Below the pieces are notes generated by a model. The model had not been told where the DNA came from. It searched no databases and worked only from the letters and a program-made list of their open reading frames with translations. This document shows, in pieces, positions 45,731-53,856 of a stretch of DNA of 64,000 nt (position 1 is the first letter of the stretch; each line of letters begins with the position of its first letter). A program made the position numbers and the translations under genes. The stretch spans positions 1 through 64,000 of the forward strand of contig NZ_SHNN01000004.1 in assembly GCF_026262625.1 (NCBI RefSeq). Reading direction: 5' to 3'. The stretch comes from Candidatus Litorirhabdus singularis (GTDB taxonomy: Bacteria; Pseudomonadota; Gammaproteobacteria; Pseudomonadales; Halieaceae).

Positions 45731-46726
45731 TCAGCGATAGTCGTTAAGCCCAACGAAGGTGCCTCCATTACGAAAAGTGAGCTCGCGCATCAGCGTAGCA
45801 AATCGGATGCCGGTAGTCTGCAAATGCGGTTGCCTGCTAAATTGTACGGGAAAACCGACGGCATGGATTCTCACCAGACGGTTACCGAATTCGTCTTCAC
45901 GGTTGATTCGATCAACGGTATCGACTACCTGCTGAATTGATTGCCCGGTAAATTCGTCGCCGAATACGTAGACGCTGATTTTCTTGTCAGAGGCATAAAA
46001 GGTGCTGATGGCCGCCGTGATGCCTTCTACCGGCGAGCTATTGCTGAACACATTCCAGGTGCGCAAGCGGTCCATGATGACCCGCCGCCGGCCCGGGGTA
46101 TCGGGTATCCACTGCCCGCGGTAGCGCGAGAACATGTAATTGCCCATATCATTCATGACCTGAATGCCCTTGACCTCGGGGTAGATGGACAGTGTTGCTT
46201 CGAATTCTTCCAGCACTCGATCCCAGGCATAGGAATACATAGAGCCAGAGGTGTCGATAACGAAAATAATATATTCACTGTCGACGGGGATGCCGCCTAT
46301 CATCTGATTTTTACTTTGGTACTGGCTGCCCAATAACCGTTTCATTTCGTCACTGAGTTGTTGGCGCGCAATCGCCAGCTGCGAGGTGACGACGTCGTTA
46401 CTGTCGGCCTGAATGTTCAGGGTTTCGTGTTGTGAGCGCACACTGGCCAGCTTGCCACGCAGCAGGGCGATGGCGGCTTCCTCATTGGACAACTGTTCAT
46501 GCTTGGCGTTGAGGTCGCGGTTGAGAATGTGAGTTTCACCGCGCAGCGTAAACAGCTGCTCCTGCAGTGCTGCAATACGACCTTCAAGATTGACTGAGGC
46601 GGCTTCGATAATCTGCGGCTGCATGGTTTTGGTGATCATCAGTAGTAGAATGACCGCGCCAAAGCCGCAGCAGATCACGTCCAGAAAAGACAGCGTAAAC
46701 TCCTCTATACCGCGACGCTGGCGCAT
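45731..46726 (-). CDS. VWA domain protein with ExbD-like membrane helix (second copy)
   Basis: A 331-residue protein. A positively charged start (MRQRRG) leads to one membrane helix reading TLSFLDVICCGFGAVILLLM with aspartate D16. Residues 45-135 form a coiled coil (EGRIAALQEQLFTLRGE), then a von Willebrand A domain with the metal-site motif DTSGS at 158-162 in IIFVIDTSGSMYSYAW. The orientation is cytoplasm to periplasm. The helix resembles the NLTPMLDVV helix of ExbD. The ATG at 46726 overlaps the stop of the first VWA gene (TGATG), setting the start. It shares its layout, but not its sequence beyond the helix, with the other VWA protein. Confidence 0.88.
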   Translation of the reverse strand: MRQRRGIEEFTLSFLDVICCGFGAVILLLMITKTMQPQIIEAASVNLEGRIAALQEQLFTLRGETHILNRDLNAKHEQLSNEEAAIALLRGKLASVRSQHETLNIQADSNDVVTSQLAIARQQLSDEMKRLLGSQYQSKNQMIGGIPVDSEYIIFVIDTSGSMYSYAWDRVLEEFEATLSIYPEVKGIQVMNDMGNYMFSRYRGQWIPDTPGRRRVIMDRLRTWNVFSNSSPVEGITAAISTFYASDKKISVYVFGDEFTGQSIQQVVDTVDRINREDEFGNRLVRIHAVGFPVQFSRQPHLQTTGIRFATLMRELTFRNGGTFVGLNDYR

Positions 46727-47814
46727 CAGGGCCAGTCTCGTGATGGGCTCATAAAGGCTCCGGAGGTTGCCTGCGCCAGCTGCCATAATGCGGATGCGGC
46801 CATCGGGTCACCCTCCATAGGTGCCAGGATAACGTTAACCGGTACTGACCGGGGTAACTGCGCTACGGCGCGCTCGAACAGGCGCAGTCTTTCGCGGCCG
46901 TTAATCTTGCTGCCGCGAGGTCCGCTGGCGCCCTGTGTTGGCAGTCCGTCGGTGATCAGGAAAATATTGTCAGGCTTAGGTGATAGTTTCACAGCGGCCA
47001 GGAAAGCGTTTTCCAGACTGGTGCCGTCAGCGGGCACCAGTTCTTGCAGCAGCGTGGTGCTTTTTTCCAGTTGTTCCTGGTCGCCAACTTCTAGCCAGCT
47101 GCCCTCAGTGCCCGGCAGCAACGGCGCCGCCTGAGTATTGAAGGTATAGATCTGATACTGGCTACTGACTGGCAGCTGCGCCGTCAACCACTCCACGGTT
47201 GCTACCGAGCGCTTCCATTTCTCGGCGTTGCGCTTAATGTCATCACTCATGTTACGCAGTCGAATGACGTTGACCAATTCCTGTGCCAGCATGCTGGCAG
47301 AGACGTCTACCAGTATCAAAATGTTGCGGCCACCCAGATTGAGGCCGGTAAGATACTGTCGATTACCATCGCCAATAAAGGTGCGCGCGCTGATACCCCC
47401 GCTGTCATCACTGGAGGCACGTAGCTTTTTGACCTCTTCTTCCAGTTGCTGAATTTCGGCCATCAGGGTTTCAACTTCGCTGCGCTCGGTGAAGCCGTCG
47501 CTGCTCAGGCTTTCTATCAGGGCGCGAAACTCATCAATTTGTTCGCTGATTCGCATCGCCAGGCCCTTTGCTTCGACCATGTCAAAATCCACATCTGACA
47601 GAGTATTGCGCAACTGAACCAGGCCTTCTTTACCCTCTTTAATCTCCACTTCCAGCATATTGACCTCCGATAACAGGTCGGTATTAAGGACGCGGGTCTC
47701 TTCTTCAATAGCGTGGTCAATGATCAGGAATACCAGTATCACAGCGCCGAAGCCACATGACATGACATCAAGAAAGCTGAGGTTAAACGCAATATTGCTA
47801 CGTCTGCGGGCCAT
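46726..47814 (-). CDS. VWA domain protein with ExbD-like membrane helix (first copy)
   Basis: A 362-residue inner-membrane protein. MARRRSNIAF is followed by the helix NLSFLDVMSCGFGAVILVFL with aspartate D16 in the same place as in the second copy. A long coiled coil covers about residues 45-135, then the VWA domain has the metal-binding DVSAS at 170-174 in ILILVDVSASML. The domain lies in the periplasm and may bind a partner through a divalent metal. The start is the ATG at 47814 with GGA upstream; the frame begins at a TTG (47835), less likely. It overlaps the end of the actin-like gene by 17 bases. Confidence 0.88.
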   Translation of the reverse strand: MARRRSNIAFNLSFLDVMSCGFGAVILVFLIIDHAIEEETRVLNTDLLSEVNMLEVEIKEGKEGLVQLRNTLSDVDFDMVEAKGLAMRISEQIDEFRALIESLSSDGFTERSEVETLMAEIQQLEEEVKKLRASSDDSGGISARTFIGDGNRQYLTGLNLGGRNILILVDVSASMLAQELVNVIRLRNMSDDIKRNAEKWKRSVATVEWLTAQLPVSSQYQIYTFNTQAAPLLPGTEGSWLEVGDQEQLEKSTTLLQELVPADGTSLENAFLAAVKLSPKPDNIFLITDGLPTQGASGPRGSKINGRERLRLFERAVAQLPRSVPVNVILAPMEGDPMAASALWQLAQATSGAFMSPSRDWP

Positions 47815-49105
47815 CGTCTGTTTCCATTGCGGCAATCGTAATACGTTTGCCGTCTACAGTTTCGACCCTGTCTCCAGCACGAAGTTGCATGGCGGCGCGC
47901 AGGGGGTGGCCATTGACGGTGGGCAGGTTGCCAGAACCTGGGTGTAGGGTAAAAGTGCCGGCTTCGTATTCAAGCCTAAAACTGCCCGATTCGGTGGCCG
48001 TTGTTGGCTGCAGCTGGGGGGGAGCGGCAGTGACTTCGACCTGATTCGTGGGTTCGACGGTCTCAGTAGTCGTTGCGACTGCAGTTGGTGGTGCTGTCGT
48101 GACGGCCGTGGCAGCCGTAGTCGCGGCCATAGCGGCTGTGGTTTTTGCCGGCAGCTGAGTAATGTGATGAACGTCTGCACCGCTGCCGGTGATCAATTCA
48201 TGATGCAGTCGGATACCCTGGACAACTTGCTCGGCACTGCAGATATGCGCGTCACCGAATGTGCTACTGCTACCAGGCAGTGACGCCACTACTGAGTCCA
48301 GCAGTAACCGCTGACAGGATTCCGGCACGGCTCGGGTGATCCTTTCAATCACAGGCTGACAGCTGGCTTCAAGTGCGCTGCGCTCCAGTCTGGCCTGGCG
48401 TCCTTCCAGTTCGAAATTGTATTCAGAATGTTGGCCCAGCTGCTGCAGCACGCTGCCCAGTTGGTCGTACAGCACTTGTTCACTGGTTGCTTTGCGCCTC
48501 GGGTCGAAGCGTGTCTGGCGAATAAAGGTGTCGGCAATGGCATTGGCCAGAGCGTCCTGCAGAGCCAGCCAGCCGCAACCCGGTATGGGTGTCACAGTGC
48601 CGCGCAGTAATTGTCCGTCAACTTGCTGCAACTGGGTGATAAGCGATTGATGGAGCTGCAGCTCCAGCAAGTATCCATGGTCGGGGAGAGCGACCGTTGC
48701 TGCGCTGGCAATAGCACGATCGACGATACCGGCGACTTCAAACGGGCACTGCGAAACAATGCCCAACAATAATGATAACTGCTCGGTATGCATGCTACCC
48801 GGGACTGCCAATATTAGACTGTCGGGCTTGCCGCCCAGTTCATGCAGCTGCAGCAGGTGCTGGTGCACCAGATCTGCGCTGTGGCGTGCGGCCCCGAATG
48901 CTGGCTGCAGTGGTTCCAGTCCCAGCTGCCACCAATAGCGATGTTGAATAGAACGAGGGTGCAAGCGCGCCTGCTCGCGCGCGGCCTCGCCAAACTGATA
49001 GCTGTCGGCCTGACGAAAGCAATAGCCTGGACTACTTAGCAGTGCCTGGTCGCCACGCCATAGAGTGAGATTCCGATCGTTAAGATCCAGTATAAACTCA
49101 TTCAT
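47798..49105 (-). CDS. Degenerate actin/Hsp70-like (ASKHA) protein with FHA-like tail
   Basis: A 435-residue cytoplasmic protein. The first 310 residues look like an actin/Hsp70-type nucleotide-binding fold: FILDLNDRNLTLW resembles phosphate loop 1, LILAVPGSMHTEQ the connecting strand, and GYLLELQLHQSLI a phosphate loop 2 in which the usual glycine/aspartate pattern is missing. An alanine/threonine/proline-rich linker (about 325-375) precedes an FHA-like end (FRLEYEAGTFTLHPGSGNLP, LRAGDRVETVDGKRITI). The fold call is by eye and ATPase activity is uncertain. It precedes the first VWA gene, overlapping it. Confidence 0.6.
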   Translation of the reverse strand: MNEFILDLNDRNLTLWRGDQALLSSPGYCFRQADSYQFGEAAREQARLHPRSIQHRYWWQLGLEPLQPAFGAARHSADLVHQHLLQLHELGGKPDSLILAVPGSMHTEQLSLLLGIVSQCPFEVAGIVDRAIASAATVALPDHGYLLELQLHQSLITQLQQVDGQLLRGTVTPIPGCGWLALQDALANAIADTFIRQTRFDPRRKATSEQVLYDQLGSVLQQLGQHSEYNFELEGRQARLERSALEASCQPVIERITRAVPESCQRLLLDSVVASLPGSSSTFGDAHICSAEQVVQGIRLHHELITGSGADVHHITQLPAKTTAAMAATTAATAVTTAPPTAVATTTETVEPTNQVEVTAAPPQLQPTTATESGSFRLEYEAGTFTLHPGSGNLPTVNGHPLRAAMQLRAGDRVETVDGKRITIAAMETDDGPQT

Positions 49106-49140
49106 AACAGCCGCTCGAGTTGGGTGGGTTGGTCATGGCG

Positions 49141-49938
49141 TTAGCTAATCACCAGATGACGCATCAAATTGCGGTCGCAGTAGCGTTGGCTGCCTTGCAC
49201 CAGCCGCTCCTGCGACAGCTGCAATTGATGCAGGCAGAACATGATGACAATACTCAGTACCAGCGCTACGAAGGTGGAGTTAAACGCGACACCCAGACTG
49301 ACCGTCACACCGCTGATATCACCTTCCACTGCCTTGTAAGCCTGTCCGAGGGCGTCGCCGATACCGCGCACGGTGCCGATAAAGCCGATCGAAGGTATGG
49401 CCCAGGCTATGTAACGCACCATTGAAAGCTCTGAGTCAAGCCGGTCCGACTCGCCATCACATTGCTCTTTGATCGTGTTGGAAACGGCAGGGATGCTGGC
49501 TGTGGTGGCAAAGCGTTGTAGCGCCGCCAGCAGCGTGCGCGGCAGCAAGTAGTCTTGCTGCTCCGCATCGAGGGCTTCCAGCGCACGACTGTACTCACGT
49601 GCATCCTGAGGCAGCAGGCTGGTGCCCTCTGGTATATCGAGCAAAGATTGCTTGAGGATTTCCTGTTCGTGCAAAAGGCGACGGCCCTTATAGCCCATGA
49701 TAGCGAGGGCCCACAGCAATAATATAAAACAGGCCTCCTGTTCGAGGTCACGAATAACCACATAAATAGAACGCTCAGGCACAAATTCCTCACCCGACGC
49801 CTGCAGTGCCATCTGCACTTCCAATATGGCTTCGGCATTGGGTCTAATAATGCCAACATAGGCTCCGTGCACCACGATAATAATAATCAGCAGGGCGAAC
49901 AGCTGGTATATAAATTCCGAAGAGAGCTGTAGTTTCAT
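49141..49938 (-). CDS. MotA/TolQ/ExbB proton channel family protein
   Basis: A 265-residue inner-membrane protein. Its first helix is at about 10-30 (IYQLFALLIIIIVVHGAYVG), a second at about 72-88, a large cytoplasmic domain follows, and the conserved pore pair lies at about 175-245 (YIAWAIPSIGFIGTVRGIGD and VSLGVAFNSTFVALVLSIV). That segment is the MotA_ExbB signature. ExbB and TolQ have one ExbD/TolR partner; here the only candidates in the cluster are the two VWA proteins. AAGGA lies six bases before the ATG. It would convert proton flow into movement. Confidence 0.9.
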   Translation of the reverse strand: MKLQLSSEFIYQLFALLIIIIVVHGAYVGIIRPNAEAILEVQMALQASGEEFVPERSIYVVIRDLEQEACFILLLWALAIMGYKGRRLLHEQEILKQSLLDIPEGTSLLPQDAREYSRALEALDAEQQDYLLPRTLLAALQRFATTASIPAVSNTIKEQCDGESDRLDSELSMVRYIAWAIPSIGFIGTVRGIGDALGQAYKAVEGDISGVTVSLGVAFNSTFVALVLSIVIMFCLHQLQLSQERLVQGSQRYCDRNLMRHLVIS

Positions 49939-49962
49939 GGCGTGTCCTTGTCGATTCCTGAC

Positions 49963-50205
49963 CTAGATATCTACCGGAAAAGAAACCGATAAATCATCCG
50001 AAATTTGTTCCGAGGCGCGGTATTCATCCGCCGCACCAGAGTCTGCTGAGCCCTGAGAGGCTGCGCTGCGTGCTGGTGGTGCCGGTTTGTCCGGCACCGC
50101 GTCGGGCTGCGGGGTAGCATCCGTTGCCGCATCTTCGGGCTGCGCTAATACGCTGGATGCAACCAGCGTGACCGCGACCAGACCCAAAATCCCATTTCGT
50201 AGCAT
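49963..50205 (-). CDS. Small secreted protein (cluster)
   Basis: An 80-residue protein: signal peptide (MLRNGILGLVAVTLVASSVLA), then a low-complexity acidic/proline/alanine stretch with PDKPAPPARSAAS and a C-terminal EYRASEQISDDLSVSFPVDI. It would be periplasmic. I know of no family. The start ATG overlaps the stop of the PEGA gene (TAATG), so its translation is coupled to it. The disordered nature suggests a linker or adaptor, but there is no direct evidence. Confidence 0.7.
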   Translation of the reverse strand: MLRNGILGLVAVTLVASSVLAQPEDAATDATPQPDAVPDKPAPPARSAASQGSADSGAADEYRASEQISDDLSVSFPVDI

Positions 50206-52259
50206 TAACGTTGCTCCGCATAGCGCGCTATACGGAATCCTACGTCATCCCGTCCGGCTTGCCCATAATCGCGAAAGGACAGCCGTAACTCAGTCACGGT
50301 CCCGTGAGCCCAACTGGCGCCGCGAATGACATGGTTGTTGCCGGTCTGCTTACCCATCGGGTCCACTGTGGTTGCACCATTGGTGCTGGCAATACTGTAG
50401 ATATCGTGAACCCACTCGGCGACATTGCCGCCAAGGTCGTGTAAACCCTTGTGATTGGCGGGAAAAGAGCCAATGGGTGCGCTGACGACCTGACCATCGT
50501 TATAGGACTGTACTGTGCGCCCGGTAATATAGGCACTGGAAGTGTCGGCAAAGTTCCCCACTTTGTCGGTGGGCGGGTAGCTGCCGCCCCAGGAAAATGT
50601 CAGGAGGTCGGTGTTGCGGCTGCGGGCCACCCAGGCCCATTCCGCCTCTGTGGGCAGTCGATACCCCGTTGACTCGGTATCGAAGCCGGTTACCAGGCCA
50701 TTGCTGAGTTTATAAACCGGGCTCAGGTTTTCGCGCTGGCTGAGCCAATTACAGTACAGTGCGGCTTCGTTCCAGCTCACCATAACCGCGGGCTGGCGGT
50801 CACGGTTTAGGCTGCTGCCTTCGACGCGACCAGAATTATGCTCGCTGCGAAATTCACGAAACTGAGCATTGCTGACTTCGTAGGTAGAGATATAGAACAT
50901 CCGCGTCAACGACACCGGGTGTAGTACTTCATTGGCGCGACGTCCGGGCTCGCGACGCGAGGCGCCCATGGTGAAGTCACCGGGCGTGAACAGTCGCAAC
51001 TGTTGTCCAGCACTATTGGTTACGATCGGCTTGAGATCGGCCAGTCGTGCCGCCGAGTCCGTGAGTAACTGTACGTTGATCTGTTGGCCCAGGCCCGGGC
51101 GTGGGGTAAAGCGTTGTCGATAACTGCGGTAGCCATCCAGGCGCACTTCTAACTGCTGCTCCACTGCGGGGAGTTGCAGGCTTTGATTGCCGCTGCCATA
51201 GGTTTTACCGGCAACAATAACCTGCGCTTCTGGAGGCATGACCTGAATGTTCACCTCACCTAATTTAGCCCGCAGCGTGACATGCAATGCTTCTTCTACG
51301 CCGGGTTCCAGACTGATGCTGCGGTTGGCGTTGCTGTGCCCGGCTTTGAAAACAGCGACTCGGTGCTCTCGGCCAGGTTTCAATTCCAGCAGCAGGGGCG
51401 TCTGCCCTCGGTATTCGCCATCCACAGTAACGCTAGCGGCTGCCGGAGTGCTGCTGAGTTGTAATTGCCCGTCAGCAGGTTGCAACGCCACTGGACCGAA
51501 AGACTGGTCTACGCCAGGGCTCACTGCAAGTTCAGTATCCCATTGCCTAAACCCTGCCATTTGCAGGCTGAGCTGATGCTCGCCCTGCAAAATCTCGAGC
51601 GTGGAGGGGGTGGTGCCAGCGGGTTCGCCATCAATGAGAACGGTCGCCCCCAGCGGCTCACTGGTAATACTGATATTGGCCCATGCCGGCTCCAGCGCAA
51701 CCTCAAACTCTTGAGATTGCCCCATGCCGGTGACGTCAATAGTTTGTCGATAAGGTAAGTAGCGCGGAGCTAGCAGGCGCAGCTCATGCTCTCCGGCGGC
51801 AACAGCTTGTTGGTTGAGCGGCGTGTCTCCTACCTCCTGGTCATCTATGAGCACTTTGGCTGTGGCCGCAGTGGAGCTGATGTTGAGCAGTCCCGGCAGC
51901 TTCTCGAGTGCGTATTCAAAGCTCTGCTGTGAAGACTCAGAAACCAACAGTGGTTGTTGCTGAGGGTAATAACCGGGGGCGGTGAGCGAGATGGTGAAGT
52001 CGCCGCTGCGCAGTAAATAGCGCTCCCCCAGCTTTAACTGTAGTCCACCGTCTATGTTGATATCCGCGTCGGCTGGTATCACAGAAAAAAGCACTGAGCG
52101 GGCGCTGAAGAGAAACCAAAACGCTATTGCGAACAGAAATAGTACTGCTATCAAGCCCAATTGCAGCGGGCTGATAAGACGCTTTTGGTGTTGCGGGTCC
52201 GCGCCCATAGGGGTGAAGCTGCTGGGGGCAATAATAGTGGGTTCAGTATCGGCTGCCAT
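50205..52259 (-). CDS. Membrane-anchored PEGA-repeat protein with FGE-like C-terminal domain
   Basis: A 684-residue protein: short cytoplasmic N-terminus, one membrane helix (about 33-52), about five beta-rich PEGA-type repeats (58-420; INIDGGLQLKLG, VLIDDQEVGDTPLN, VLIDGEPAGTTPSTLEI, VTVDGEYRGQTPLLLEL), then a formylglycine-generating-enzyme-like domain (about 428-684; FTMGASRREP, YEVSNAQFREF, YRLPTEAEWAWVARS, GNVAEWVHDIY, VIRGASW). The domain has one cysteine (AALYCNWL) and no C-terminal cysteine pair, so it is probably a binding domain rather than an enzyme. The domain lies in the periplasm. It begins four bases after the TPR gene. Confidence 0.88.
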   Translation of the reverse strand: MAADTEPTIIAPSSFTPMGADPQHQKRLISPLQLGLIAVLFLFAIAFWFLFSARSVLFSVIPADADINIDGGLQLKLGERYLLRSGDFTISLTAPGYYPQQQPLLVSESSQQSFEYALEKLPGLLNISSTAATAKVLIDDQEVGDTPLNQQAVAAGEHELRLLAPRYLPYRQTIDVTGMGQSQEFEVALEPAWANISITSEPLGATVLIDGEPAGTTPSTLEILQGEHQLSLQMAGFRQWDTELAVSPGVDQSFGPVALQPADGQLQLSSTPAAASVTVDGEYRGQTPLLLELKPGREHRVAVFKAGHSNANRSISLEPGVEEALHVTLRAKLGEVNIQVMPPEAQVIVAGKTYGSGNQSLQLPAVEQQLEVRLDGYRSYRQRFTPRPGLGQQINVQLLTDSAARLADLKPIVTNSAGQQLRLFTPGDFTMGASRREPGRRANEVLHPVSLTRMFYISTYEVSNAQFREFRSEHNSGRVEGSSLNRDRQPAVMVSWNEAALYCNWLSQRENLSPVYKLSNGLVTGFDTESTGYRLPTEAEWAWVARSRNTDLLTFSWGGSYPPTDKVGNFADTSSAYITGRTVQSYNDGQVVSAPIGSFPANHKGLHDLGGNVAEWVHDIYSIASTNGATTVDPMGKQTGNNHVIRGASWAHGTVTELRLSFRDYGQAGRDDVGFRIARYAEQR

Positions 52260-52262
52260 GGC

Positions 52263-53813
52263 TTAGATGGGGTCCGTGCAGGCGATGGTTATGACGGGAG
52301 CTGATTGGTCATGGCTGAGTGTGAATTCTTGACGCACATCGCGAAAACCCCGGCGCACACCTACCGCAGTATAGGTGCCCGGCTTAAGCTCCAGTTGCTG
52401 GCGTCTGAAAGTACCCAGATGGGCCACACGATAGACGGTGACATCAGTTTCTTCATCGGACTCCAGCAGAACCGGGATCGGCACCAGCGCCTGTTCCATA
52501 ATCGTATCCAGCGCACCGAGTTGCCGGCGCAGACGGGGTCCGGCCGGGCTCAGATTGTTGGCGTAATCCAGTAGTTGACGGGTTTCGGCATAAATTCTTT
52601 GGTCGGCGAGACGCTCTGGCTTGTCCAGGGTTTGCTGTAACAGTTTGTCTATTGATTGACGCTCACGGCTTAGGTCAGCGCCTTCGCGGGCAAACTGTAC
52701 GGTACTGTCTATCCGTAATATGGCTTCAAAGGATGATAGGGCGGGCCCCCAGTCTTCGTTGCGTTGCGCCAATTCGGCTTTGCCGCGCAGTGATTGGATA
52801 CGCTGTAGCGTGCGTGCACTGCGTGCCTGCGTTAGCGCGGCTTCGGTTTCGGCGGCGGCGGGCAGTAATTTCTGCGCCGCCAGAAAGCGCGCTTCGGCGG
52901 TGTCGTAATCCTCACGATCCATTGCCTGATAACCTGCGGTCATGGCTCGATTGAAATCACGACGGGCGATCTCCTGTCGCAGTTGGGCCTGCAGATTTTT
53001 TGCCAGCTCGTGTTCGGCGTCTAGTTCAAGTGCCTGCTGAGTATTCTCTAACGCCGGCTCGAGTTGATTGTCGAGCTGTAACTGTTGTGCCTGCTTAATC
53101 AAAGTCAGTACCTGCGGGAGCGTCATGGCGCGTGCCTGCGCCCGCAGCGCAGAGACACTGTCTGGGCTGATCAGTAAGGCGATGGCTATAGCCTCTGTGG
53201 CCGCTTGCGCCTGGTTAGCATCAAGTGCGTCCAGCGCTAACTGCAGCTGAGTTTCGAAAACACCGGGCGCCGCTTCGACCAGCGCGGTCATGGCCTGCAG
53301 GCCTTCGCCATAAGTCTCTCGGGCATCTTCAAACTGCTGTTGTCGGTACAGCTGATCGCCACTCGTGGCCAGGTCTGTGGCAGCTGCAAAAGCTTCCGTC
53401 GCCCACTGTTCAACGCTCATTTCTTGTAGGGCGAATTGCTGCTCGAGTAGCAGTTCCAGCACGGCCTGTGCCTCTTTTCGCTGCTGCGCTAACTGCGCAT
53501 CAGACCATGGACTGGCCTGCTCTTGAGCCTTAGCGCGCGTCTGTGTTTGCGTATCGACGATCGGAGATTTGGCGTTTGTTGTCGCGAGCTCTGCGCTTGG
53601 CGCTTCAACCCAAGTGGGTAACCAAAAAAACACGGCCGCCAGTATCACCCCTAATGCCACCAGCGCGGCGATAAGCGGCCGCTGTGATGCGGTACCGGCA
53701 GGTGCTGCTGTGCCGGCCTCTGCCTGAGCGGCACGGTCTGGTGCGCCGGGCGCTAGCGTGTTGCCGCCAGGGTCAAAAGCACTGGGTTTCAGTTTTTGAT
53801 TGTGTTCAGTCAT
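52263..53813 (-). CDS. Membrane-anchored TPR-type protein (cluster)
   Basis: A 516-residue protein. A proline/alanine-rich cytoplasmic N-terminus is followed by a membrane helix at about 47-66 (LIAALVALGVILAAVFFWLP) and a long alpha-helical periplasmic part with TPR-like repeats (for example QLYRQQQFEDARETYGEGLQ, NQLEPALENTQQALELDAEH, EDYDTAEARFLAAQKLLP). The last 90 residues form a small beta domain (VYRVAHLGTFRRQQLELKPG) like a PEGA repeat. I use the ATG at 53813; the frame starts at 53957 but there overlaps the next gene and is not protein-like. No ribosome binding site is clear. Confidence 0.8.
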   Translation of the reverse strand: MTEHNQKLKPSAFDPGGNTLAPGAPDRAAQAEAGTAAPAGTASQRPLIAALVALGVILAAVFFWLPTWVEAPSAELATTNAKSPIVDTQTQTRAKAQEQASPWSDAQLAQQRKEAQAVLELLLEQQFALQEMSVEQWATEAFAAATDLATSGDQLYRQQQFEDARETYGEGLQAMTALVEAAPGVFETQLQLALDALDANQAQAATEAIAIALLISPDSVSALRAQARAMTLPQVLTLIKQAQQLQLDNQLEPALENTQQALELDAEHELAKNLQAQLRQEIARRDFNRAMTAGYQAMDREDYDTAEARFLAAQKLLPAAAETEAALTQARSARTLQRIQSLRGKAELAQRNEDWGPALSSFEAILRIDSTVQFAREGADLSRERQSIDKLLQQTLDKPERLADQRIYAETRQLLDYANNLSPAGPRLRRQLGALDTIMEQALVPIPVLLESDEETDVTVYRVAHLGTFRRQQLELKPGTYTAVGVRRGFRDVRQEFTLSHDQSAPVITIACTDPI

Positions 53814-53856
53814 TGTTGTGCATGTGGGGTATTGGCGCCAGAAAATGGGTCGCGGC

